This document shows positions 25,081 to 32,582 of a stretch of 32,843 nt of DNA, one piece after another (the first letter of the stretch is position 1; every line of letters starts with the position of its first letter). A program made the translations under genes and the position numbers. Source of the stretch: an uncultured Clostridia bacterium (lineage in GTDB: Bacteria; Bacillota; Clostridia; Oscillospirales; Acutalibacteraceae); the NCBI GenBank assembly GCA_945863885.1, contig CAMAZY010000029.1, positions 1-32,843 on the forward strand. The letters run 5' to 3'. The notes beneath the pieces were generated by a model. That model was not told the origin of the DNA and searched no databases. It saw only the letters and a program-made list of their open reading frames with translations.

Positions 25081-25617
25081 TTATTCGAAATTGTATCCGG
25101 CTTCAACCGCCTTGAGGTTCACGTCGAAAAGCTCAGCCTTTCTCGGCGGAATCACCTTTTTAAGCGACTGCTCGGCGTTTTTTATGCCCATGTCCTCATA
25201 AACGGCAATCAGCTTACCCATGAGAATCATGTTCGCAAGACTGCCGAAGCCGCCGTCTCTTGCCATTTTGGTAGCCGGGACGTAGTAAACCGTTACGTCG
25301 TCACGGTCAACCGTTTCGTCAATCAGCGTGGAGTCAAGAATGATGACACCGCCGGGGACGACATCGTATTCGTACTTTCTAAGCGACGGAAGATTCATCG
25401 CAACAAGACAGTCGGGCTTATCAATAATCGGGGAACCGATCGGCTCATCGCTTAAAATGACGTTGCAGTTCGCCGTACCGCCTCTCATTTCCGGGCCGTA
25501 GGACGGAAGCCAGCTGACCTGACGGTCTTCGATAAGCCCTTTATTTGCAAGAAACTTTCCGGCGAAAAGGACACCCTGTCCGCCGAAGCCGGCAATCAGA
25601 ATCTGTGTTGTGCTCAT
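25081..25617 (-). CDS. 2-oxoacid:ferredoxin oxidoreductase, gamma subunit
   Basis: The small (178-residue) gamma subunit of a VOR/KOR-type enzyme, which with alpha, beta and ferredoxin-like delta subunits interconverts a 2-oxoacid plus CoA with an acyl-CoA plus CO2, exchanging electrons with ferredoxin. The N-terminus [21 protein letters not shown], then [29 protein letters not shown], is the hallmark of the family. The start overlaps the stop of the beta subunit gene by 4 bases (ATGA), indicating translational coupling. Substrate range cannot be read from this subunit. Confidence 0.95.
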   Translation of the reverse strand: MSTTQILIAGFGGQGVLFAGKFLANKGLIEDRQVSWLPSYGPEMRGGTANCNVILSDEPIGSPIIDKPDCLVAMNLPSLRKYEYDVVPGGVIILDSTLIDETVDRDDVTVYYVPATKMARDGGFGSLANMILMGKLIAVYEDMGIKNAEQSLKKVIPPRKAELFDVNLKAVEAGYNFE

Positions 25618-26369
25618 GCCTCTTCCTCCTTTTTCGCCGAACGGTCTTTATACACGCCCAAGGGATAATAAGGAAGCATATTGTCCTCGAGCCATTTCAT
25701 CGCCTTGTCAGGCGTCAAGCCCCAGTTTGTCGGGCAGGTCGAAACAACCTCGACAAGTGAAAAGCCCTTATTGTCAAGTTGATTCTGAAAAGCCTTTTTG
25801 ATTGCTTTTTTTGCGTTTCGGACGTTCTTGACGTTGTTGACCGTAACTCTTTCGAGATATTCCGGGCCGTCAAGCGTTGAGAGAAGCTCACAGATACGGA
25901 TCGGAAAACCGCACTGCTTGACATCTCTGCCGTAAGGAGAGGTCTGCGTAATCTGACCGGGAAGAGACGTCGGCGCCATCTGACCGCCCGTCATGCCGTA
26001 GATGGCATTGTTGACAAAAATGACGGTGATGTTTTCGTTTCTTGTTGCGGCGTGAACGGTTTCCGCCATACCGATCGAAGCAAGGTCGCCGTCACCCTGA
26101 TAGGTGAAAACAACGTTTTCGGGGTCGGAGCGCTTGATGCCGGTTGCGACGGCGGGTGCTCTTCCGTGAGCGGCTTCGACCATATCAAACGTAAAATAAT
26201 TGTACGCCATAACCGAGCAGCCGACCGGCGCAATACCGATTGTCTTGCCCTCAATTCCGAGCTCGTCTACGACCTCGGCGACAAGGCGGTGAATGATACC
26301 GTGCGTACAGCCGGGGCAGTAATGAAGCGGCACATCAACAAGTGATTTCGGTCTGTCAAATACTACCAT
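25614..26369 (-). CDS. 2-oxoacid:ferredoxin oxidoreductase, beta (TPP-binding) subunit
   Basis: Subunit that binds thiamine pyrophosphate and catalyses decarboxylation or carboxylation. The 251 residues show the CPGC motif at 18-21, the TPP/Mg motif beginning GDGD at 92-95 and closing NN at 120-121, and [11 protein letters not shown]. Length fits KOR/VOR enzymes whose Fe-S domain is a separate protein. The ATG overlaps the alpha-subunit stop by one base (TAATG) and has GGAGG in front. Among four-subunit enzymes the best comparison is with 2-oxoisovalerate and 2-oxoglutarate oxidoreductases; the operon context favours branched-chain 2-oxoacids. Confidence 0.95.
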   Translation of the reverse strand: MVVFDRPKSLVDVPLHYCPGCTHGIIHRLVAEVVDELGIEGKTIGIAPVGCSVMAYNYFTFDMVEAAHGRAPAVATGIKRSDPENVVFTYQGDGDLASIGMAETVHAATRNENITVIFVNNAIYGMTGGQMAPTSLPGQITQTSPYGRDVKQCGFPIRICELLSTLDGPEYLERVTVNNVKNVRNAKKAIKKAFQNQLDNKGFSLVEVVSTCPTNWGLTPDKAMKWLEDNMLPYYPLGVYKDRSAKKEEEA

Positions 26370-27433
26370 TATTTGTCGCCTCCTTCGTTTGCCTTTTTAA
26401 TTGCGTCAAGCACTTCGGCCGGGGACGGAATCATACCGCCGACACGGTTACAGAGCGTGACGGGTCTTGTGCAGCGGATGGCAAGCTCAACATCCTCAAT
26501 AAGCTGACCCATGGAAAGCTCAACGGAGATGAAGTGCTTTGCGGTTTTCGCCGCTTCAAAAAAGTCCTTTTTCGGGAACGGCCAAAGAGTGATCGGTCTT
26601 ATCATACCGACCTTGATGTCCTGCTTTCTCGCTTCGACAATCGCATTTTTTGCAACTCTTGCGGCGATACCGAAAGCGGCGACGATAATGTCCGCATCCT
26701 CGGTCATGAACTTTTCGCACATCGGCTCGTTTTCTTCTATGATTTTATACTTTTCGTACCGTGCAAAATTCTGCTTTTCCAATTCATCGGGAACAAGCGT
26801 CAGGGAATTGATAATGTTATGTTCTCTTTGCATTTTCGTGCCCGTAACCGCCCACGACTTGTCGTAGTCGGGTGTTTTGACTTCGGACAGCTCAACCGGC
26901 TCCATCATCTGACCCATCGTACCGTCGGCAAGAATCATCGACGTGATTCTGTACTTGTCGGCAAGGTCGAAGCCCTTGATCGTAAGGCTTGCCATTTCCT
27001 GAACGGAGGCCGGAGCCAACACAATCATGTGATAGTCACCGTGTCCGCCGCCTCTTGTCGCCTGGAAGTAATCCGACTGGCTCGGCTGAATACCGCCAAG
27101 TCCCGGACCGCCTCTTTCGACATTGACCACAAAAGCGGGCAAATCACAGCCGGCAAGATAGGAAAGTCCCTCGCTCTTAAGTGAAATTCCCGGGCTTGAC
27201 GAGGAGGTCATGACCCTCTTACCGGTCGCAGCGACGCCGTAAACCATATTGATTGCGGCGACCTCGCTTTCCGCCTGTAAAAATGTTCCGCCGATTTTCG
27301 GCATTCTTTTCGCCATATAGGCGGCAATTTCTGTCTGCGGTGTTATCGGATAGCCGAAGTAATGGCGGCAGCCGGCAAGAATAGCGGCTTCGGCGATTGC
27401 TTCGTTTCCTTTCATCAGTACCTTTTCAGCCAT
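26369..27433 (-). CDS. 2-oxoacid:ferredoxin oxidoreductase, alpha subunit (VorB/KorA-like)
   Basis: Large (354-residue) alpha subunit of the complex, comprising the pyrimidine-binding domain and the transketolase C-terminal-like domain. Typical segments are [30 protein letters not shown] at the N-terminus, [43 protein letters not shown] (about 54-96), [30 protein letters not shown], and [11 protein letters not shown]. This is the form usually labelled VorB, 3-methyl-2-oxobutanoate dehydrogenase, but such labels are not proof of substrate. A GGAG site precedes the ATG, 12 bases after the ferredoxin stop. Confidence 0.95.
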   Translation of the reverse strand: MAEKVLMKGNEAIAEAAILAGCRHYFGYPITPQTEIAAYMAKRMPKIGGTFLQAESEVAAINMVYGVAATGKRVMTSSSSPGISLKSEGLSYLAGCDLPAFVVNVERGGPGLGGIQPSQSDYFQATRGGGHGDYHMIVLAPASVQEMASLTIKGFDLADKYRITSMILADGTMGQMMEPVELSEVKTPDYDKSWAVTGTKMQREHNIINSLTLVPDELEKQNFARYEKYKIIEENEPMCEKFMTEDADIIVAAFGIAARVAKNAIVEARKQDIKVGMIRPITLWPFPKKDFFEAAKTAKHFISVELSMGQLIEDVELAIRCTRPVTLCNRVGGMIPSPAEVLDAIKKANEGGDK

Positions 27434-27445
27434 TTTTTCAGCTCC

Positions 27446-27652
27446 TTATTTTTCAACTTTAATCACACAGTCGGGACACATCGTTGCGCAGAAAGCGCAG
27501 GCGATACATTGACTTTCATCGCTCATCGCCGCCGGGGAATGTCCCTTTTCGTTAAGCCTGTCCTTATCGATATATAACAAATGCTTCGGGCAGGCACTTA
27601 CGCAAAGACCGCAGCCCTTGCATAATTCCGTTCTGAACGTAACTTTTGCCAT
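27446..27652 (-). CDS. 2-oxoacid oxidoreductase delta subunit, 2[4Fe-4S] ferredoxin
   Basis: A 68-residue ferredoxin-like protein with two Cx2Cx2Cx3C clusters: C11, C14, C17, C21 and C49, C52, C55, C59 (a further Cys at 62). In VOR/KOR complexes this subunit carries electrons between the TPP site and free ferredoxin. The ATG at 27652 has no close ribosome-binding site; the nearest AGGAGG (27699-27694) is about 40 bases upstream, and a strong hairpin occupies the space between. An in-frame stop lies upstream, so the start cannot move far. Confidence 0.92.
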   Translation of the reverse strand: MAKVTFRTELCKGCGLCVSACPKHLLYIDKDRLNEKGHSPAAMSDESQCIACAFCATMCPDCVIKVEK

Positions 27653-27662
27653 AGTTTTTGCG

Positions 27663-27699
27663 TCACCGTCAGGCTGTCAAGCCTTCGGTGAAGCCTCCT
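27663..27699 (-). promoter_or_regulatory. Hairpin between the Shine-Dalgarno and the ferredoxin start
   Basis: On the minus strand AGGAGG (27699-27694) is followed after 2 bases by TCACCG-A-AGGCT-loop-AGCCT-GA-CGGTGA (27691-27663), an 11-bp stem with a small internal asymmetry; the ATG is 10 bases beyond. When folded, the stem would bring the ribosome-binding site to about 12 bases from the start. No U-run follows, so a terminator is unlikely. Confidence 0.6.
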
Positions 27700-27714
27700 T
27701 TCTTTTCGTATAAA

Positions 27715-28392
27715 CTACGCATTGAAATCGTAGTATTTCTTCTGAAGCGTCAGTGGAAAAATCTCGCCCTGACAACCGTCAAGTTCTTCGCACAGGCTTT
27801 CGACTGCGCTCGTCATAATAACCGGAAGACCGCAAAGAGCCGAAAGCTCCCTTGCTTTTTCGTCCGATTTCATGATGTCTTCGGCGGTCGTTTCGTTTCC
27901 GAGGTTCGAGTTGTTGGCGATTGCGGTAAACGGAAGTCCGCTCGCCTTTTCAATCTCTAATAGTATATTGTAAGCCTCTTTTGCCGCTCTTGTCAACGGT
28001 CTGAAGAAATTTGCGACAAAAAACATCTGGAAATTATTCTCTTCCCGGATTTTTTCGCTGAGTCTACCGAGTGCTACCGCTCCGCTGTCGTCGCCGCCGA
28101 CATCAATCACGGCATAGGTGCTTTTGTCCTCGACCGTGCGGTACATACTCGCCGGAAGAGCCGGGATATCAAGGTTCGAGTTCGCATACGGGGAGCAGAT
28201 CAGCCCGATACCGAGGTCTTTTAGCTCCTGCTCGCTGTCCTTAGTGCGAAAATAGGGGTTGACGATATCGAGGTCGGCAATCACAACGCTTTTGCCTTCT
28301 TGTTTCAGCTTCTTTGCGTAGTTTACCGCAAGGTTCGTTTTGCCGCTGCCGTAATGGCCGCAAAAAAGCGTAATTCGTTTTGTCTCTTTCAT
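27715..28392 (-). CDS. ParA/MinD-like P-loop ATPase
   Basis: A 225-residue P-loop NTPase of the SIMIBI (ParA/MinD/NifH-like) group. The Walker A loop is GHYGSGKTN at 12-20 with K18, and DLDIVNPYFR (about 40-49) follows as in CobQ/MinD-like proteins; VIDVGGDDSG near 95-104 fits Walker B. There is no membrane-targeting helix or DNA-binding domain visible. It begins one base after the stop of the acyl-CoA synthetase gene and sits inside the oxidoreductase operon, so it likely serves that pathway, perhaps in assembly or metal-cluster handling; this role is a guess. Nothing suggests plasmid partition. Confidence 0.85.
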   Translation of the reverse strand: MKETKRITLFCGHYGSGKTNLAVNYAKKLKQEGKSVVIADLDIVNPYFRTKDSEQELKDLGIGLICSPYANSNLDIPALPASMYRTVEDKSTYAVIDVGGDDSGAVALGRLSEKIREENNFQMFFVANFFRPLTRAAKEAYNILLEIEKASGLPFTAIANNSNLGNETTAEDIMKSDEKARELSALCGLPVIMTSAVESLCEELDGCQGEIFPLTLQKKYYDFNA

Positions 28393-28393
28393 A

Positions 28394-30664
28394 TTAAAGC
28401 TTGTTTCTCATAATCTTGCCGCTGATGGTCTTCGGAAGCTCATCACGGAATTCAACAATTCTCGGGTATTTATACGGAGCGGTGTGCTTTTTGACGTAGG
28501 TCTGGATTTCCTTTTTCAGCTCCTCCGTACCCTCGGTGCCCTTGGTCAGCACGATGCTCGCCTTGACAACCTGTCCTCTGACCTCATCGGGAGCCGCAGA
28601 AACGCCGCACTCGAGAACATAGGGAAGCTCCATGATAACGTTTTCAATCTCGAACGGTCCGATGCGGTAGCCTGAGGACTTGATAACGTCGTCAATACGG
28701 CTGACGTACCAGAAATAGCCGTCCTCGTCACGGTAGGCGACGTCGCCCGTGTGATACATACCATCGTGGTGCGCTTCGTATGTCTTTTCTTCGTCACGGT
28801 AGTAGCCCATGAACAGTCCGCACGGGTCACCCTTGTCGGTTCTGACGACGATTTCGCCCGACTCACCCGTTGCAACGGGATTGCCGGCGGTGTCAACAAG
28901 GTCGATATCGTAGGTCGGTACCGCCTTGCCCATGGCGCCCGGCTTCGGTGTTGTGCCGACAAGGTTCGCAATCGTCAGCGTGGTTTCGGTCTGACCGAAG
29001 CCCTCCATGATCGTAAGGCCGGTCGCCTTTTTGAACTGATAGAATACTTCGGGATTCAGCGCCTCACCGGCGGTTGTTGCGTACTTGATCGAAGAAAGAT
29101 CATAAGCGGAAAGATCTTCTTTGATGAACATTCTGTACATCGTCGGCGGTGCGCAGAAGGTGGTGATGTTGTATTTCTTGAACATCGGAAGAATCTTATC
29201 GGCGTGGAAGCGGTCAAAGTCATAGGTGAAGACAGCGCCCTCACACATCCACTGACCGTACAGCTTGCCCCAGAGAGCCTTGCCCCAGCCGGTGTCGGAA
29301 ATCGTGAAGTGAAGTCCGTCGGAATGGACGCAGTGCCAGTACTTGGCGGTGATATAGTGACCGAGTGCGTATTTATAGTTGTGCTCGGCAATTTTCGGGT
29401 AGCCGGTTGTGCCGGAGGTAAAGAACATCAGCATCGGGTCGCTTCCGCAGGCGGTGTCCTCCGTTCTCGGGAAGATGCTCCGGAAAAGCTTGTATTCTTC
29501 GTCGAAGTTGTGCCAGCCCTCACGATCGGCACCAACCATAATTTTCACCTGAAGCGTTTCGCTCTTTTCGGCGGCAAGGTCAACCTGATGAGCGGTGTCG
29601 TCAGCCGATGTGCAGACGATTGCCTTAACGCCGGCGGCGTTGAAGCGGTATTCGAAGTCATGCTCCAAAAGCTGATGCGTGGCGGGAATCGCAACGGCTC
29701 CGAGCTTATGAAGCGCAAGAATCGTAAACCAGAACTGATAATGACGCTTTAAAACGACCATAACACGGTCACCTTTAGAAATGCCAAGGGATTTGAAGTA
29801 GTTCGCCGCTCTTGCGGATTCCTTTTTCATGTCCTCGAAGCTGAAACGCCGCTCGGTCATATCATCGGAAATATGAAGCATTGCGAGCTTGTTCGGCTCC
29901 TTTTCGGCGATAGCGTCAACAACGTCATAAGCGAAGTTGAACTGTTCAACGTTCTTGAAGTCGAGGGACAGCAGTCTTCCCTGCTCGTCCTCTTTTGCGT
30001 CGATGAACTTCTTGATAACGAAATCGTCAACCTTTCTTGCCGAAACGATGCTTTCCTTGATTTCCTTTTCGTCAACTTTTTCGTCACCGGGAATAACAAC
30101 AGCAAGGAAAAGACAGTCCTTTTCGCCGACAGCAATCATACCGTGAGGAGTTGAACTCTTATAATAGATACTGTCGCCCTCGTGAAGCACTTCGGTGTGG
30201 TCGCCGACTCTTACTTTCAAAGAGCCCTCCAAAACAAGGTCAAATTCCTGACCGCTGTGCGTCGTAGTATGAATCGGCTTATTCTGAAGCTCATCGGAGT
30301 ATTCATATTTAACCCAGTAAGGCTCGGCAAGTTTGTTGCGGAAAAGCGGAGCAAGGTTGCTGATTTCGATACCGGTCTCCTTGGCGGTACGGATACCCTC
30401 GCCCTTTCTTGTAACAGCATAGGACGAAAGCGATGCACTGTGACCCTCAAGAATATCGGTAATACCGATTCCGAAAGCGAGGGCGCATTTATGGATAAAC
30501 GTGAACGGAAGATCGACCGTGCCCGACTCATACGCCTTGTATTCGTCAACGGTCAGGTTCGTTTTTTCTGCCATTTCTTCGGCATGAAGTCCGGCAATTT
30601 CACGCATTTCACGGATTCTTGCCGCAACCTCCATAACTTCATTGGGAACATTTTTGTTGTTCAT
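28394..30664 (-). CDS. XRE-cupin / acyl-CoA synthetase (AMP-binding) fusion protein
   Basis: A 756-residue fusion. Residues about 16-70 form an XRE-type helix-turn-helix (AARIREMREIAGLHAEEMAEKTNLTVDEYKAYESGT); about 125-195 form a cupin with H132, H136 and E140 and a STPHG segment near 172-176; about 245-756 form an acyl-CoA synthetase. The latter has the ATP loop TSGTTGYPK (416-424), GFGQTETT, YHTGDVAYRDEDGYFWYVSRIDDVIKSSGYRIGP, and the acyl-transfer lysine in PKTISGKIMR (K750). The enzyme would activate a short or branched carboxylic acid to its CoA ester with ATP. GGAGG precedes the ATG at 30664 by 8 bases. It is the first gene behind the T-box leader. The same domain pair HTH-cupin normally forms stand-alone regulators, so the protein may sense its substrate or regulate as well as catalyse. 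Confidence 0.93.
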   Translation of the reverse strand: MNNKNVPNEVMEVAARIREMREIAGLHAEEMAEKTNLTVDEYKAYESGTVDLPFTFIHKCALAFGIGITDILEGHSASLSSYAVTRKGEGIRTAKETGIEISNLAPLFRNKLAEPYWVKYEYSDELQNKPIHTTTHSGQEFDLVLEGSLKVRVGDHTEVLHEGDSIYYKSSTPHGMIAVGEKDCLFLAVVIPGDEKVDEKEIKESIVSARKVDDFVIKKFIDAKEDEQGRLLSLDFKNVEQFNFAYDVVDAIAEKEPNKLAMLHISDDMTERRFSFEDMKKESARAANYFKSLGISKGDRVMVVLKRHYQFWFTILALHKLGAVAIPATHQLLEHDFEYRFNAAGVKAIVCTSADDTAHQVDLAAEKSETLQVKIMVGADREGWHNFDEEYKLFRSIFPRTEDTACGSDPMLMFFTSGTTGYPKIAEHNYKYALGHYITAKYWHCVHSDGLHFTISDTGWGKALWGKLYGQWMCEGAVFTYDFDRFHADKILPMFKKYNITTFCAPPTMYRMFIKEDLSAYDLSSIKYATTAGEALNPEVFYQFKKATGLTIMEGFGQTETTLTIANLVGTTPKPGAMGKAVPTYDIDLVDTAGNPVATGESGEIVVRTDKGDPCGLFMGYYRDEEKTYEAHHDGMYHTGDVAYRDEDGYFWYVSRIDDVIKSSGYRIGPFEIENVIMELPYVLECGVSAAPDEVRGQVVKASIVLTKGTEGTEELKKEIQTYVKKHTAPYKYPRIVEFRDELPKTISGKIMRNKL

Positions 30665-30698
30665 TGTTGTTACCTCCGACATTATTATTGACAACCGA

Positions 30699-30994
30699 TA
30701 AAAAGAAAAACCCGTCTCAAGTAATCTTGAGACGAGCAGTTATAAACTTACCCGCGGTACCACTCAAATTGCAACAGAAACTGTTGCCGCTCTCGGACTC
30801 CGACAAGCCCTATGCATTAACGCAGCAGTCACGGAAGGCATCTACTAAGCAAACAGCTTTTCGAACCTCCGGCTCGGAAGTGATAGGAACTGAAGCTCAT
30901 TTCTGCCGGGCTTACACCAAATTCCCGACTCGCTGAAAGACTGTCCGCTTCGTCCGTCTTCGTCATCGCCTTTTTCATATTCGATTGTCTGATT
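30699..30994 (-). ncRNA. T-box riboswitch, probable isoleucine specifier
   Basis: Minus-strand leader between the promoter and the acyl-CoA synthetase gene. The antiterminator carries GAGTGGTACCGCGG (30765-30752), preceded by stem III GCAACAG/CTGTTGC (30771-30787). The terminator is CGTCTCAAG/CTTGAGACG (30713-30734) followed by GGTTTTTC. In Stem I the distal helix GTCGGG/CCCGGC is clear. The specifier region reads CCT-ATC-ACTTCCGAG; the usual context (codon followed by ACTCC) points to ATC, Ile, at 30884-30882. The TGGT bulge suits A73 of tRNA-Ile. I could not draw the specifier-loop helices unambiguously, so the codon is less sure than the T-box itself. Confidence 0.92.
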
Positions 30995-31000
30995 GTTATT

Positions 31001-31029
31001 ACTCTATCACTTAAAAGGACGGTTGTCAA
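31001..31029 (-). promoter_or_regulatory. Promoter of the T-box/acyl-CoA synthetase operon
   Basis: Perfect TTGACA (31029-31024), 17-base spacer and TAGAGT (31006-31001) on the minus strand. It begins only 12 bases after the stop of the ANTAR gene, with no terminator between, so read-through from upstream is possible. Confidence 0.8.
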
Positions 31030-31041
31030 CCCTTTTTTGAC

Positions 31042-31575
31042 TTATTTCAAAAATCTTTTCGCCGCCTCGACCATACTGATTCCTGAATTCATGCTATACC
31101 GCTGTAGAAGTTTATGGGCATCCCCCTCGGGGATTTCTCTTTCTGCCATAATTTTCCTCTTAGCCTTTTCAATAAGCTCGGTTTCCTCTTTCGGGCGGAC
31201 ACCTTTTGCGGTCGTTTTGGCGGCAAAGGTGCTGTTCATACTGCCCGCAACGGAAACAACGGTTTCACAAAGCTCAAGCCTTGTCACGGGAAGATTGACG
31301 GGGGTGACGTTACTGACATAATACGGAAACGGCTGTTCACTCGTCAGAAGCAGAATCATATCCCAGCTATCCGGCATGATTTTCGAAAGGTAAATCGACG
31401 GCAAGTCCCTGAGCGTGGCACAAATCAGCACTGCGTCCTCAATATCCGACCAGAGAGACTGTACCTCACTTGCACTTGTGCAGCTTGCACAAGCCGAAAG
31501 TCCGGAAGATTCCAGCATTTTTTCAAGCGTCGCCGTAAGCTTTTTGCTGCTTGAGGCAATCACAATATTTCTCAA
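31042..31575 (-). CDS. ANTAR-domain antitermination regulator with degenerate receiver
   Basis: A 177-residue protein with an N-terminal receiver-like domain (about 1-110) and a C-terminal ANTAR RNA-binding domain (about 125-177; ETELIEKAKRKIMAEREIPEGDAHKLLQRYSMNSGISMVEAAKRFL). ANTAR proteins bind paired hexaloop hairpins in leader RNAs and prevent termination. The receiver lacks the acidic pair (IVIASSSKK in place of a DD motif) and the phosphorylatable Asp (DAVLICATLRD), so it is unlikely to be phosphorylated. A TTG start at 31575 is preferred: it is 8 bases after GGGAGG, while the GTG at 31584 overlaps that site. It follows the HPr gene but is separated from it by a terminator, and no independent promoter is seen. 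Confidence 0.88.
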   Translation of the reverse strand: MRNIVIASSSKKLTATLEKMLESSGLSACASCTSASEVQSLWSDIEDAVLICATLRDLPSIYLSKIMPDSWDMILLLTSEQPFPYYVSNVTPVNLPVTRLELCETVVSVAGSMNSTFAAKTTAKGVRPKEETELIEKAKRKIMAEREIPEGDAHKLLQRYSMNSGISMVEAAKRFLK

Positions 31576-31602
31576 TGCCGTCACCTCCCGATATAAAATG
31601 AA

Positions 31603-31633
31603 ATGAAAAAAGGCACATCGAAAACGATGTGCC
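31603..31633 (-). terminator. Terminator between the HPr and ANTAR genes
   Basis: A 9-bp perfect stem GGCACATCG/CGATGTGCC with a TTTT loop, followed by TTTTTTC on the minus strand. It ends HPr transcription about 40 bases after the stop; ANTAR expression probably depends on read-through. Confidence 0.9.
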
Positions 31634-31650
31634 GATGAGGACAGAGTTGA

Positions 31651-31914
31651 TTACTCGGCAAAGCCGGATTCAACAAGTTTCACGAGTTCTTCAACAGCGG
31701 CTTTTTCATCCGAACCGCCGGCGATAATACGAATTTCGGTACCGCCCATGATGCCGAGAGAGAGAACGCCGAGAAGGCTTTTTGCGTTGACTCTTCTTTC
31801 GTCCTTTTCGACCCAAATCGACGATTTGAATTCGTTCGCTTTCTGAATAAAGAAAGTCGCCGGACGTGCATGAAGACCAACCTGATTCTGTACTACTACT
31901 TCTTTAACATACAT
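31651..31914 (-). CDS. ptsH: Phosphocarrier protein HPr
   Basis: The 87-residue phosphocarrier of the sugar phosphotransferase system. The catalytic histidine is H15 in GLHARPAT and the regulatory serine is S46 in NAKSLLG, so both EI-dependent and HPr-kinase-dependent phosphorylation are possible; a Crh-type protein would lack the histidine. The length is normal. The ATG at 31914 follows GGGAG by about 10 bases; a longer frame to 31935 was rejected. It is alone with its own promoter and terminator, without ptsI next to it, as in many Clostridia where HPr also serves carbon catabolite repression. Confidence 0.95.
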   Translation of the reverse strand: MYVKEVVVQNQVGLHARPATFFIQKANEFKSSIWVEKDERRVNAKSLLGVLSLGIMGGTEIRIIAGGSDEKAAVEELVKLVESGFAE

Positions 31915-31961
31915 AATATGATATCTCCCACACACAAATTATCATTTATCTGACGCTACAT

Positions 31962-31989
31962 ATTATATCACAAAACCGAACTTCGTCAA
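31962..31989 (-). promoter_or_regulatory. HPr gene promoter
   Basis: TTGACG (31989-31984), 16-base spacer, TATAAT (31967-31962) on the minus strand, about 48 bases before the ATG. Confidence 0.75.
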
Positions 31990-32177
31990 TAGATTCTTCA
32001 CGAGGAAACGAGATTTCGTTTGCAAGCCTAAACATCAGCTAAATTAAAACTTAAAATTTGTGCATTTTCACTATAATTTTTGCGCATAAAAAAGCAGTCT
32101 GCACAATGGGGTTGTATCACTTTTCAAAAAGTAATGCTGATATCGGTTCCGCTTCCGGTTTCAATCAATAGGCGTTT
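31990..32177. other. AT-rich intergenic stretch without identified feature
   Basis: No gene, promoter pair or hairpin of clear significance. A TATAAT-like sequence near 32072 lacks a matching -35 element in either direction. Confidence 0.5.
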
Positions 32178-32310
32178 TAAAGACAGAAAGCCGAGGACGA
32201 TCAACGAAAAGTGTATTTACGCTGTAAGGGATAAATTTTAGTTTGGTCGCATGGCGACTCCAATGCCGGGGTACATGGTGCTTGATTGAAAACTGACAGC
32301 CCGAGCCGTG
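32178..32310. repeat. Intergenic repeat, copy A
   Basis: The stretch around ATAAATTTTAGTTTG, GTCGCATGGCGAC, CCAATGCCGGG, CTTGATTGAAA and CCGAGCCGTG recurs about 241 bases downstream. The 5' part is less well conserved. It includes a small GTCGC-atg-GCGAC hairpin. Short direct repeats (TGAATAATGAATAG) lie just after it at about 32319-32347. It does not encode a credible protein. Confidence 0.75.
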
Positions 32311-32430
32311 GGATTTTAATGAATAATGAATAGTGAATAATGAATAGTTGTGGTCGCGGGTCAACTCGGTTCCGAAGTAAAGTCGCTGTCCACAGAGTTT
32401 GATTTTTCTTGAAGGGAAGTTTGTAGATTA

Positions 32431-32550
32431 AAAATGACGGAAAGTCGGGTGCCTTCGAGAAAGTATTTCGATAAATTTTAGTTTGTCGCATGGCGACACC
32501 AATGCCGGGTTTCACTGTACTTGATTGAAAGCTGGGTGTCCGAGCCGTGA
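32431..32550. repeat. Intergenic repeat, copy B
   Basis: Second copy of the preceding element, with the same series ATAAATTTTAGTTTG, GTCGCATGGCGAC, CCAATGCCGGG, CTTGATTGAAA and CCGAGCCGTG (32471-32549). Differences from copy A are scattered base changes and a few insertions. A third fragment, AAATTTTAGTTTAGCGG, occurs at 32560-32576. Confidence 0.75.
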
Positions 32551-32582
32551 GCCGAGTTGTAAATTTTAGTTTAGCGGTGTAA

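Noticed and set aside
26342-27184. 280-codon plus-strand frame opposite the alpha subunit
   Set aside because: Antisense shadow; the minus-strand gene is unambiguous.
27715-28392. Chromosome or plasmid partition gene (parA)
   Set aside because: No parB, no parS-like repeats, and it is locked inside a metabolic operon.
28751-29752. 333-codon plus-strand frame opposite the acyl-CoA synthetase
   Set aside because: Antisense shadow without start signal or domain features.
30880-30890. Other specifier readings (TAT, CTA or TTC) for the second T-box
   Set aside because: The usual codon-then-ACTCC context supports ATC, and Ile fits the downstream aminotransferase; TAT and CTA are not ruled out without a covariance fold.
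32072-32110. Small RNA promoter in the AT-rich spacer
   Set aside because: A TATAAT-like box has no -35 element at 16-18 bases, and no terminator follows.
32161-32515. Overlapping minus-strand frames in the right-hand repeats
   Set aside because: They consist of the repeat copies read in two frames, with no ribosome-binding site and no protein-like pattern.
32178-32550. CRISPR array
   Set aside because: Only two imperfect copies of about 120 bases; no short regularly spaced repeats and no cas genes in the window.
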